Shown here piece after piece: positions 34,215 to 43,051 of a stretch of DNA of 64,000 nucleotides. The position numbers were made by a program, and so were the translations under genes. Source of the stretch: Sulfolobales archaeon. GTDB taxonomy: Archaea; Thermoproteota; Thermoprotei_A; Sulfolobales; NBVN01. The first letter of the stretch is position 1, and every line of letters begins with the position of its first letter. The stretch spans positions 276,648 to 340,647 of the forward strand of contig JAOAKQ010000001.1 of the NCBI GenBank assembly GCA_026419835.1. The letters are read 5' to 3'. A model generated the notes under the pieces. That model did not search any database. It was not told the DNA's origin and saw only the letters and a list, made by a program, of their open reading frames with translations.

Positions 34215-36176
34215 CTACTCAAGGAAGATTATCTCTCCGGTGTTATCGAGAACTTCGTAGCCCGGGTACTTCAATACTAGCTCTTTAAAGTCCCTAGATC
34301 TTAGGTAGTTCACCAAGCTCTCAACTCCCGGAGTTTTAAGCGACTCCACGCCTATGGCTATATCGAATCTCTCGCGAGCTAGAGGTATGAAACCTAGTCC
34401 GTACTTAGATGCTACGTACCTTACGGCAACACCGACATCAGCTCTACCGGTTAGTACGCTGAGTGCTACTCCATTATGCGTCTTTGCTTCCGTGTAGTAG
34501 CCCTTGATCTTGCTCACCAATTCCTCGAAGGAAGTTCCCAGCTCACCAGCGAGGTTCTCCAGGAAGGAGTCAACCAGTACTCTCACACCACTATACCTGC
34601 TCCTATTTACGAACACGACGTCGTCTCTTAGCAGGTCTCTGAAGTCCCTAATGTTCTTCGGATTACCTCGAGCAACTACGAAACCAACCTCTCTAAGGTA
34701 GCCTACTGCGAGCGCTACTCTATTTCCGTAGCCGAGCTTTCTAATGTAGGTCTCGTTGTACTTCCCAGTTTCCCTATCGAGTACGTGCGTACCGGCTATA
34801 TCAGCTACTCCTCTAGCAACGGCGTTTAAACCTGCTAGTGAACCAGCTGATACGTACTTAACTACGAATTTCCTACTTAGAACTCTTAGAACATCTGAGA
34901 GGAGGTAGTCGTGACTTCCTAATCCAAGAACGTCCGCGGATCTGCGATTATCGAACCTGTATACCGTGACGACCGCGCCAGCATCTACGTAAGGTACCCC
35001 GGCTCTAATTCTTACAAAGCCATCAGCTAGCTGGAGAATATTTACAGACCCAGACCTGTAGCCTATAGGGTAGGCGACAAGCTTCCCCAGTTTTCTCCTT
35101 AGTACTACCGGAACGAGTCTATCAATACCCAGGTACCCAATTACTTTCTCACCTAGTACGGCTTCATCCAGCTGCTCTATGTAGCTTTCTCTAAGACCTA
35201 GTAGCTTAGCGATTAGAGGCTTTACGAGTATGTTGAAAACCATCATCGCAGATAGCGGGAAGCCTGGAAGACCGATTACGAGTCTACCGCTGACAACGGA
35301 TGCGAAAGCGGGTTTCCCCGGTCTTACCTTCAGCCCGTGGAATAGCATACCGGAACCGCTGAGTTTCTCTACAACTCTGTAAGCTACATCACCAACACCA
35401 GCTGAAGTGCCTCCACTAGTAATTACAATATCGCACTCGCCTACGGCTTTTCGCAGAACCTCCTGAAGTTCTTCCTCTCTATCTCTCACGATACCGTAGA
35501 AAACTGCTTCAGCACCGAGCTCTCTGAGAGCCGCTTCGAGATAGTGGGAGTTAACGTCGTAGACCGCTCCCGGCTTTAGGCTATCACCGACTTTAACAAG
35601 TTCGTCACCTATGGACACTACTCCAACTCTAATTCTTCTGTACACTCTAACTCTAGACACACCAGCAGCAGCCAGCACTACCAGGTCGGCAGAACCTAGG
35701 GGAATTCCCCCGGAAGCCACAACATCTCCAGAAAATATCTCACTTCCACCGTAAGCTACGTTCTCACCGGGAGCTATACTGCGGTAAGCGTACACCACGT
35801 CGCCAACTCTTCTCGCGTACTCCACTGGAATGACAGCATCAGCACCTCGAGGAAGCATGGACCCTGTAGCCACTTCAACGCACGTACCGGGCTCTACGGA
35901 GTAGCTAGGTACCTCACCCACACCAACGGAACCTACAACTCTTAGCTTAGCTGGACTGTCTTCTTCCACTCCTTCGAGGTCTGAGGAGCGGACGGCGAAT
36001 CCATCTACCTCAGACCTATCGAACGGCGGGTAGTCGCTCTGAGCTACGACATCTTCTGCGAGTACGCGACCTAGTGCTTGACGAATATCTACTTCCTCAG
36101 CGTCGAGACTCCTAGAACTTAGGTAGCTCCACAACTCTCTCAAAGCTTCGTCTAAGGTAACTAACTTGTGGAACAC
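34215..36176 (-). CDS. moeA: MoeA molybdopterin molybdenumtransferase fused to PBP-like domain
   Basis: 653 residues. The first 400 or so are MoeA: DIRQALGRVLAEDVVA, YPPFDRSEVDGFA, PRGADAVIPVEY, VGVVSIGDEL, and TSGGTSAGVGDVAY. MoeA inserts molybdate or tungstate into molybdopterin. From about 430 (VKYVSAGSLAGLNAVARGVADIAGTH) begins a periplasmic-binding-protein-like domain ending near residue 645, as in MoeA-LysR-substrate-binding fusions known in archaea. It probably senses or binds the oxyanion. No other moa or moe genes are adjacent. Confidence 0.92.
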   Translation of the reverse strand: MFHKLVTLDEALRELWSYLSSRSLDAEEVDIRQALGRVLAEDVVAQSDYPPFDRSEVDGFAVRSSDLEGVEEDSPAKLRVVGSVGVGEVPSYSVEPGTCVEVATGSMLPRGADAVIPVEYARRVGDVVYAYRSIAPGENVAYGGSEIFSGDVVASGGIPLGSADLVVLAAAGVSRVRVYRRIRVGVVSIGDELVKVGDSLKPGAVYDVNSHYLEAALRELGAEAVFYGIVRDREEELQEVLRKAVGECDIVITSGGTSAGVGDVAYRVVEKLSGSGMLFHGLKVRPGKPAFASVVSGRLVIGLPGFPLSAMMVFNILVKPLIAKLLGLRESYIEQLDEAVLGEKVIGYLGIDRLVPVVLRRKLGKLVAYPIGYRSGSVNILQLADGFVRIRAGVPYVDAGAVVTVYRFDNRRSADVLGLGSHDYLLSDVLRVLSRKFVVKYVSAGSLAGLNAVARGVADIAGTHVLDRETGKYNETYIRKLGYGNRVALAVGYLREVGFVVARGNPKNIRDFRDLLRDDVVFVNRSRYSGVRVLVDSFLENLAGELGTSFEELVSKIKGYYTEAKTHNGVALSVLTGRADVGVAVRYVASKYGLGFIPLARERFDIAIGVESLKTPGVESLVNYLRSRDFKELVLKYPGYEVLDNTGEIIFLE

Positions 36177-36269
36177 CTTAGCTGCCAGTAAACCCCTGCG
36201 AGAGATACTGCGAAAACGTAATATATAGCTTCAACGGCGTTTACGCAGATAAAGAGCAGCGTTTTAAGC

Positions 36270-37328
36270 TCACTTACCGCTGAACTCCTTCTTTCTTAGA
36301 ACGAATGCGAGAATGACTAGGAGTGTAACTGAAATTGCGGCTAGGAGATAGGGCTCCAGCCCGTATTTAGGTACCTGAACGTAGTCCGTGACCGTGGTTG
36401 TGACTCCTGGTAGGTAGTAAGCTCTTACGTACGTCTCAGTGGCGATGCTCGTAGTCACAACCGTTAAGGTCTCAACTAGGGGTTCTGCCGGTAGTAGGAT
36501 GTTTTCAGCGTACGGGTAGGCACCGACAGTAGCTATATCGCCATGCCTTGGCGAGAAGGTACTCAGCATGCGGTACTGGTCTTCAGTTGTTTTAGCTAGA
36601 ATATCGAGTACTCTAGGTAGAAATCTCACACTCTCTTCATTAGCACCAGCGTGAACTACTGGTGTATCGGATTTCTCAACTCCAATTCTAATTAGTTCAT
36701 CTGGTGATGCTGGATCGTACGCAGATACAGCTACTAGGTATCTCCACGTAGCTACATCACCACCCACCACTTCAAGAACTCGCCTAGCGGGAACTTCAGC
36801 CACTATAGTGTTGTTTACAGCGTACAGCTTATCTAGAACTAGAGATTCCCCACCAGCGAATACTAGTCTAGATACGTAGTTACCGAGATTCGGTGCTACT
36901 ACTACACAAGCACACCACGCATCTACAGCTCTAAGCCTTACGTTAAGACCTAGGGTTTCAGTTCTATTGCTTCTACAACTTCCGACTATGTATACGTGCA
37001 CTACTTGAGGGGAGAAACCTAGAGGTGATTTAAGAGGATTAGCGATTCTGGTGAAGCCTAGGAGTATCTTAAAGAAGTCCCCCTCAATTTTAATCGAGAA
37101 GTTCCTCAAATCGAAGTACTCAGCTCTGTACACGTCGGAAGCGGCGCGGTATTCGTAAGTACCGGGACCGTATTGGTCTCCCTCGGGATCTTCATAACTT
37201 ACCGCAGAAGGGTTGGGTCTCCCGGAAGCTGATTCAATAATTCCGGCAGTCCCAGCTGCGGCGGCAATTAGTAGCAGCACTACGGCAACTCTAAGCAAGC
37301 TACCCGCAGAGATTACCATACCGCTCAC
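36270..37328 (-). CDS. Secreted membrane-anchored protein with glucodextranase C-terminal-like domain
   Basis: 352 residues. An N-terminal signal segment (LLRVAVVLLLIAAAAGTAGI) and a C-terminal membrane helix (YLLAAISVTLLVILAFVL) followed by RKKEFSGK indicate a surface protein anchored by its C-terminus. The mature domain begins DPEGDQYGPGTYEYRA and continues with FDLRNFSI, NPLKSPLGFSPQVVHVYI, the pattern of the glucodextranase C-terminal (PF09985-like) binding module. It may bind sugars or serve in the S-layer. A Thr/Val-rich stalk (TTSIATETY, VTTTVTDYV) precedes the anchor. Confidence 0.75.
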   Translation of the reverse strand: MSGMVISAGSLLRVAVVLLLIAAAAGTAGIIESASGRPNPSAVSYEDPEGDQYGPGTYEYRAASDVYRAEYFDLRNFSIKIEGDFFKILLGFTRIANPLKSPLGFSPQVVHVYIVGSCRSNRTETLGLNVRLRAVDAWCACVVVAPNLGNYVSRLVFAGGESLVLDKLYAVNNTIVAEVPARRVLEVVGGDVATWRYLVAVSAYDPASPDELIRIGVEKSDTPVVHAGANEESVRFLPRVLDILAKTTEDQYRMLSTFSPRHGDIATVGAYPYAENILLPAEPLVETLTVVTTSIATETYVRAYYLPGVTTTVTDYVQVPKYGLEPYLLAAISVTLLVILAFVLRKKEFSGK

Positions 37329-37401
37329 CTACTTCTAATCCAATATACCGTATAAAAATCCCACCAACACCTGGAGTCTTAACTAGGTACTGGTGCCTAC
37401 T

Positions 37402-39219
37402 TCACTGAGTACTTACAACTTTAGATAGTCTTCTTGGTTTATCCACATCTATACCTCTATACCTAGCTAAGCTGTATGCTAGAAGCTGTAGAGCCACTGC
37501 TATGCCGATAGGCATGAAGTGTCTCTTCAAACTAGGTACCCTTATCTTAGCGAGAGGTCTTTCCTTACCTTCATCTATGTGAGATACTAGAACTACAGGG
37601 CTTCCGTATTTTAAAACATCTTCCGCAACATTCATCAAATCGCTGGCCGCTGCCGGTTCTAGCGGCTCTATGAATACCGTGAACATGTTTCTGTCTAGTA
37701 TAGCTATGGGACCGTGCCTAAGTTCACCTCCTTCAACTCCTTCGGCGTGCAGGTACGCCGCCTCCTTGATCTTTAGAGCTCCCTCTAGAGCTAGTGGGTA
37801 GGTTATTCCTCTCGATACTACGTAACCGCTCGAGCAGTTAGAGATCGATTTAGAGGCTTCTTCAGCTTCTAAGCGGACTCTATCTAAACTACTTAGAATG
37901 ACTCGATAGACTTCACCGACCTCCCTCCACGCTTCTGAGAGAATCTTGGAGACGGGTTTGGAAGAAACCTCCGATACAGACTTCGCTAGTATGTACAGTA
38001 GTACTAGAGTTGAAGTAAACGTCTTAGTGGCTGGAACGGCTAGCTCAGGTCCAGCGGCTATCGGTAGGTATAGGTTTGAGAACCTAGTTAGTCTCGAGTT
38101 TATATTATTAGTAACTCCTATTACCGTAGCACCTCTAAGTCTAGCTTCATATACGGACCTAACTACCTCGGAAGTCTCCCCCGATTGACTTATAGCTAAC
38201 ACAGCATCACCAACACCTACGCTATCTAGGTAGTAGAGCGGAAACTCCGAAGCGCTAACTACTATGGGTATTCTACCGGCTAGCTCAGAGAGGTAGTACG
38301 AGAATATATGCCCAGCGTGAAGACTCGTACCGTTAGCTATTACGAAGAGCCTGCTACTCCTTAGAGCTACTTTAGAAGCTAGTTCCAGGTATCTTGACTG
38401 CACCGCGGAAACGGTTCTCAGAAGACTGTAGGGAACTTCATATATTTCACGCAGCATGTGGTTGGGGTACCCGTCGGTACTTACCAGAGATTCCCCGAGG
38501 TCGTAAGCTAGGAACTTCTTAGCAACGCTTCTTCCACTAAGGTCCGCGAACTCTACTCTCCCCCCACTCGATATAAAGACAAGTTCACCACCTTCAACCA
38601 CGGCGTACCCCAGTACCGTACCGTACAGACTTGAGAGAGTTGACGATGCCACCACTACATCTCTTCCCAAACCTACGTACACCGGCTGGTGGGATGTGTA
38701 GATAGCCGCTGAACCATCTCTAAATAGAGCTGCTGCGGCTACTATACCTTCGAGTCTCACTACCGCTTCAGCAAAAGCTTTAGTGTAATTCAATCCCTTT
38801 CTTACGTAGTTTTCTATTAAGTGAGCTACGAGCTCGAAATCGGATTTCGAAACTACTCTATGACTCCTCTCCACCAACTCGGCGTACAGTTCTTCGTAGT
38901 TTCTAAGGGCTCCATCACCAGCTACCGCAACAATACGTTCGCAGTCTAAGTGCGGGTGTGCGTTTCTAGGATCAGCTTTTCCATGTGTTGAATACCTAGT
39001 GTGTCCGAGAGCTAGGCTAGTGCTTACGCGATTGAGTGCGTACTTACTCGAAAGCTCAGCGATGGGGAATGAGTCTTTCACTACTCTCATCTCACCACTC
39101 TCTACCCACGCAATTCCACTGCAGTCCTTTCCTCGGAACTCCATCCTACGTAGTGCGAGTATGGTGAGTGGAAGCACGTCGATGTCCTTGGTCGACTTAG
39201 CCAGTACAAACCCACCCAA
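37402..39219 (-). CDS. glmS: GlmS-like glucosamine-6-phosphate synthase with degenerate glutaminase
   Basis: 606 residues from TTG 39219; the frame is open to ATG 39276. The two SIS domains are complete (IANGTSLHAGHIFSYYL, ISQSGETSEVV, AVPATKTFTSTL, LEGALKIKEAAYLHAEGVEG, and DKPRRLSKVVSTQ end), so fructose-6-phosphate isomerisation should work. The N-terminal Ntn glutaminase is damaged: the expected MCGI start reads MGGF (from TTG) or VLGGF, so the cysteine nucleophile is absent. The HNG motif is GDG near 38915; GHTRYSTHG is kept. TATA candidates at about 39250-39260 favour the TTG start. It may use free ammonia. Confidence 0.85.
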   Translation of the reverse strand: MGGFVLAKSTKDIDVLPLTILALRRMEFRGKDCSGIAWVESGEMRVVKDSFPIAELSSKYALNRVSTSLALGHTRYSTHGKADPRNAHPHLDCERIVAVAGDGALRNYEELYAELVERSHRVVSKSDFELVAHLIENYVRKGLNYTKAFAEAVVRLEGIVAAAALFRDGSAAIYTSHQPVYVGLGRDVVVASSTLSSLYGTVLGYAVVEGGELVFISSGGRVEFADLSGRSVAKKFLAYDLGESLVSTDGYPNHMLREIYEVPYSLLRTVSAVQSRYLELASKVALRSSRLFVIANGTSLHAGHIFSYYLSELAGRIPIVVSASEFPLYYLDSVGVGDAVLAISQSGETSEVVRSVYEARLRGATVIGVTNNINSRLTRFSNLYLPIAAGPELAVPATKTFTSTLVLLYILAKSVSEVSSKPVSKILSEAWREVGEVYRVILSSLDRVRLEAEEASKSISNCSSGYVVSRGITYPLALEGALKIKEAAYLHAEGVEGGELRHGPIAILDRNMFTVFIEPLEPAAASDLMNVAEDVLKYGSPVVLVSHIDEGKERPLAKIRVPSLKRHFMPIGIAVALQLLAYSLARYRGIDVDKPRRLSKVVSTQ

Positions 39220-39306
39220 TACATCGACCCAGCAGCTCTTCGAGAATAGTAAAATATGCTGTGAGTAGCACTCCAATCTTAAGTTTCAGTAACATATTCT
39301 TTCTGG

Positions 39307-40548
39307 ATGAGTAGGTTGCCTCCGCAAACAGTAACCATCGGAATAGTAGGTAAGACGAACGTCGGTAAGACGACGTTTTTCTCAGCCGCTACGCTTATTG
39401 AAGCTAAGATAGAGAATAGGCCCTTCGTAACTATAGAACCCAACGTAGGTATAGCTTACGTTAGAAAACTCTGCGCTCACGTAGAGCTAGGGCTCTCCGC
39501 CTGCAATCCTAAGAACTCCGTTTGCTTGAGTGGCTACAGATTCATACCAGTTAAGCTATACGATGTAGCGGGTCTCATAAAGGGAGCTCATAGAGGGAGG
39601 GGTCTGGGAAATAAGTTCATGGACGACCTTAGGCAGGCGGACGTTCTTCTCCACGTAGTCGATATGTCTGGTGAGACGGATGAGGAGGGAAACCCCGTTA
39701 AACCCGGCTACTACGACCCACTCGAGGAGATCGAGTCCATAGAGTATGAAATAAATGAGTGGTTCCACGGGGTAATAGCTAGAGATTGGGATAGGTTCTC
39801 TAGAGGTCTAGATACGCTGCCCTGGGATGAGGTGGTGTCTAGAATAGCTAAGAAGGTCTCGGGCTTATCCATAAGGAGAGAGCACGTAGTGGAAGCACTT
39901 AGAGAGAGTAAGCTAGAAAACACTAAGCCGGGGTCGTGGAGAGAGGAAGAGCTCAGACTACTTACTCAGAAGCTGAGAGAACTTGCTAAGCCGATAGTTG
40001 TAGTAGCGAACAAGATGGATATTCCGGAGGCTGAAAGCAACTTCAAGAGAGTGCTCGATGTTTTAAAGAATAGGAAGGTAGTGATACCGGTAAGTTCTCT
40101 ATTTGAACTAGCTCTAAGAAAAGCCGCTAGATTGGGTTTAGTAAAGTACGTTCCGGGAGATGCGAGCTTTCAAGTAGTAGATGAATCTAAGCTAACCGCT
40201 AAGCAGAAGATAGCGTTGGAGAGAATATCGGATTTCATGAAGAAGTATGGAGGTACCGGCGTTCAGAGAACTCTAGACACAGCTATTTTCAATGTGTTGA
40301 AGATGATCGTCGTCTACCCAGTTGAGAATACTTCTAGGCTAAGTGATAGAGATGGCAATGTACTCCCGGATGCATACCTAGTTAAGTGGGGAACTACGGC
40401 TCTAGAGCTAGCTGAAATGGTTCACACAGAACTAGCTAAGGGATTTATAGCGGCTTACGTAGTGAATAGAAATAAGAAAACTGGTGCAGACTACAGACTA
40501 TCTAGTGGAGATGTAGTTAAGATAGTATCAGCTACGGCCCACGGGTAG
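39307..40548 (+). CDS. OBG/YchF-family GTP-binding protein with TGS domain
   Basis: 413 residues. Walker A is GIVGKTNVGKTTFFSA (about 12-27). G3 is DVAGLIKGAHRGRGLGNKF. G4 NKMD appears in VVVANKMDIPEA. The C-terminal part has a TGS-like segment (LEMVHTELAKGFIAAYVVN, SGDVVKIVSA). It belongs to the archaeal branch of Obg/YchF GTPases, probably ribosome-associated. It starts at ATG 39307, about 25 bases after TCTTAAGTTT, so the transcript is likely leaderless. It is divergent from glmS. Confidence 0.9.
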   Translation: MSRLPPQTVTIGIVGKTNVGKTTFFSAATLIEAKIENRPFVTIEPNVGIAYVRKLCAHVELGLSACNPKNSVCLSGYRFIPVKLYDVAGLIKGAHRGRGLGNKFMDDLRQADVLLHVVDMSGETDEEGNPVKPGYYDPLEEIESIEYEINEWFHGVIARDWDRFSRGLDTLPWDEVVSRIAKKVSGLSIRREHVVEALRESKLENTKPGSWREEELRLLTQKLRELAKPIVVVANKMDIPEAESNFKRVLDVLKNRKVVIPVSSLFELALRKAARLGLVKYVPGDASFQVVDESKLTAKQKIALERISDFMKKYGGTGVQRTLDTAIFNVLKMIVVYPVENTSRLSDRDGNVLPDAYLVKWGTTALELAEMVHTELAKGFIAAYVVNRNKKTGADYRLSSGDVVKIVSATAHG

Positions 40549-40628
40549 TGTGGCAAGCTATAGGTTTTCTCGGTATTCGCAGGTCTAGCTCGATTCTCAT
40601 GTTTATTAGTCATTTAACCCAGTGCTTT

Positions 40629-43010
40629 ATGGAGCTAGAAGTGAAGCTCAGATTCTACCTACTCGATGTGAGCTACGAAATTCACGGCGGCATTCCAGTA
40701 ATACTCATGTGGGGGGTGTCTGACGACGGTAGGAGAGTTCTAGTACTGGATAGAAGCTTTAGACCGTACTTCTACACCGTTCTAGAAGAAGGAGTTAGAG
40801 AAAGCGATGTCGTTAGTAGAATTAAGCTTCTATCTAGAGGAGACTCACCAATAGTCTCAGCTGAAGCTACGCAGAAGAAGTACTTTGGAAAGCCGGTTAA
40901 GGTAGTTAAGGTAGTCACCGTAAAACCTGAAGCGGTTAGAGAGTATAGAGAGCTTGTTAGAAAAGTTAGAGGTATTGTAGATGTTGTTGAAGCCGATATT
41001 AGGTTCAGTATGAGGTACATACTAGACAACAACACACCCCCGTGCCAGTGGTACGAAGCTGATGTCGAGCTCGTGGAGGGTATTACCAGATATAGAGCTA
41101 GCTCTCTGTACGGGTTAGTGGGCAAGCTGAGACCTCTAGATGTAGCAGTCCCGCCGAAGCTTAAGGTTCTAGCGCTAGATATCGAGGTGTACAATCCGAG
41201 GGGTGCTGTAGACCCCTCTCGCGATCCGGTAATCGTGATATCTGTAGCTACATCCGGTGGAGACCTAAAGCTACTCACAGCTTCAGATGGACCGCAACCT
41301 CAAGATAGAGAGGTCATTAGGGAATTCGTAAACTACGTTCTCGCATACGATCCAGATGTGATCGTTGGATACAACTCGAGTAGGTTCGATCTTCCGTACC
41401 TAGTTGAGAGAGCCGATAAGCTCGGACTATCTCTAGATATAGGTAGAGTTAAGGGAAGCACTCCGAGACCTTCAGTTCACGGGCACTACTCCATACCTGG
41501 AAGACTCCACGTAGACCTCTACGACTTCGCTGAAGAAATACCGGAAGTTAAGGTGAAGTCTCTAGACGTAGTAGCGGACTACCTGGGAGTTGTGAAGAGG
41601 AGTGAGAGAACTCTAATACCGGGTCACGAAATCTTCAAGTACTGGGACGATAGGAGTAGGAGAGAACTACTGCTGAGATATGCGAGAGATGACGTAGTGT
41701 CTACTCTAAAACTATCTGAGAAATTCCTACCATTCGCAATACAGCTATCCTCGCTAACGGGCCTGCCTCTGGACCAGGTGGGGGCGGCATCAGTAGGCTA
41801 CAGACTTGAGTGGTACTTAATGAGGTCTGCGGTAGAGATGGGTGAGCTCATACCTAATAGAACTGAGAGAGAGTACGAGCCGTATAGAGGAGCTATAGTT
41901 CTAGAGCCTAAGAAGGGAGTTCACGAAAATATAGCTGTCCTCGACTTCACATCGATGTATCCGAACATCATGATTAAGTTCAACATAGGTCCCGATACCT
42001 ACGCCGAGGAAGCCACTGAGAACTGCTACAGAATTCCCGGAACTAGCTACTGCTTTAGAAAAGAACCTCCAGGTTTCTACAAGAGCGTTCTCACCACGCT
42101 ACTTAAGCTAAGAAAAGCCGTTAGAGAAGAAATGCGTAAGTACCCACCCAACTCATCAGAGTACGTAATCTTGGATGAGAGGCAGAGAGCTCTAAAGATA
42201 CTGGCGAACGCGTCCTACGGCTACATGGGCTGGGTCGGCGCTCGCTGGTACTTTAAACCGGGTGCTGAAGCCGTTACGGCTGTAGGGCGGAGCGTCATAG
42301 AGAAGGCGATTTCAATAGCGAAGAACCTAGGTCTCGAAGTAATATACGGAGACACGGACTCGATATTCGTTTCGAACAGACCTGAAGTAGCTAAGTTCGT
42401 GGAGGAGGTTATGAAGGAACTAGAGCTTGAGATCAAGGTCGATAAGGTGTACAGGAGGGTTTTCTTCACTGAAGCTAAGAAGAGGTACATTGGGATACTA
42501 GATGACGGTAGGATAGACATAGTAGGTTTTGAAGCTGTTAGAGGCGACTGGTCTGAGATCGCGAAGGAAGTCCAGGAAAACGTAGCTAGGATAGTACTAG
42601 AGACGGGTGACGCTAGAAGAGCTGTTGATTACGTTAGAAACGTCGTACTGGAGTTGAAGCAGCAGAAGATACCTCTCGAAAAGCTAGTTATCTGGAAGAC
42701 TCTAACTAAGTCTCTGGACGAGTACGAAGTTAGCGCACCGCACGTTACGGCCGCTAGGAAGATGGTGAGTCTAGGCTTTAAAGTAGAGAAAGGTAGTAAG
42801 GTAGGGTACGTTATCGTGAAAGGTCAGGACCAGATATCGTCGAGAGCCTTACCGTACTTCATCGCTAAGCTTAGCGATGTAGACGTGGACTACTACGTTA
42901 AACACCAGATAGTGCCCGCAGCTTTGAGGATACTGGAGTACTTCGGTATATCGGAGAAGCAACTCGAGACAGCCTCGAGAACCGGTAGAACGTTGTTGGA
43001 CTTCAGGTAG
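40629..43010 (+). CDS. polB: Family B DNA polymerase
   Basis: 793 residues from ATG 40629. The exonuclease motifs are DIEVYNP, GYNSSRFDLPYL and YARDDVVS. The polymerase motifs are DFTSMYPNIM (A), KILANASYGYMGW (B) and YGDTDSIF (C), then KKRYIGIL. It is very similar to remembered Pyrodictium polymerase sequence throughout. The frame extends upstream to 40548, but TTTATTA at 40602 and homology start (FYLLDVSYEI) support ATG 40629. No intein. The C-terminal RTLLDFR may be a degenerate PCNA-binding peptide. It is likely a replicative B1/B3-type enzyme; the subtype is uncertain. Confidence 0.96.
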   Translation: MELEVKLRFYLLDVSYEIHGGIPVILMWGVSDDGRRVLVLDRSFRPYFYTVLEEGVRESDVVSRIKLLSRGDSPIVSAEATQKKYFGKPVKVVKVVTVKPEAVREYRELVRKVRGIVDVVEADIRFSMRYILDNNTPPCQWYEADVELVEGITRYRASSLYGLVGKLRPLDVAVPPKLKVLALDIEVYNPRGAVDPSRDPVIVISVATSGGDLKLLTASDGPQPQDREVIREFVNYVLAYDPDVIVGYNSSRFDLPYLVERADKLGLSLDIGRVKGSTPRPSVHGHYSIPGRLHVDLYDFAEEIPEVKVKSLDVVADYLGVVKRSERTLIPGHEIFKYWDDRSRRELLLRYARDDVVSTLKLSEKFLPFAIQLSSLTGLPLDQVGAASVGYRLEWYLMRSAVEMGELIPNRTEREYEPYRGAIVLEPKKGVHENIAVLDFTSMYPNIMIKFNIGPDTYAEEATENCYRIPGTSYCFRKEPPGFYKSVLTTLLKLRKAVREEMRKYPPNSSEYVILDERQRALKILANASYGYMGWVGARWYFKPGAEAVTAVGRSVIEKAISIAKNLGLEVIYGDTDSIFVSNRPEVAKFVEEVMKELELEIKVDKVYRRVFFTEAKKRYIGILDDGRIDIVGFEAVRGDWSEIAKEVQENVARIVLETGDARRAVDYVRNVVLELKQQKIPLEKLVIWKTLTKSLDEYEVSAPHVTAARKMVSLGFKVEKGSKVGYVIVKGQDQISSRALPYFIAKLSDVDVDYYVKHQIVPAALRILEYFGISEKQLETASRTGRTLLDFR

Positions 43011-43051
43011 CGCTCGCTGGCTACATGCTTAGAGGTCTTCACCGCACGCAT

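Noticed and set aside
38912..39219. Functional glutaminase in GlmS
   Set aside because: No Cys directly after any candidate start, and the HNG motif is GDG.
40548..40628. N-terminal extension of PolB
   Set aside because: The 27 extra residues have no family match, and a TATA-like TTTATTA sits 21-27 bases before ATG 40629.
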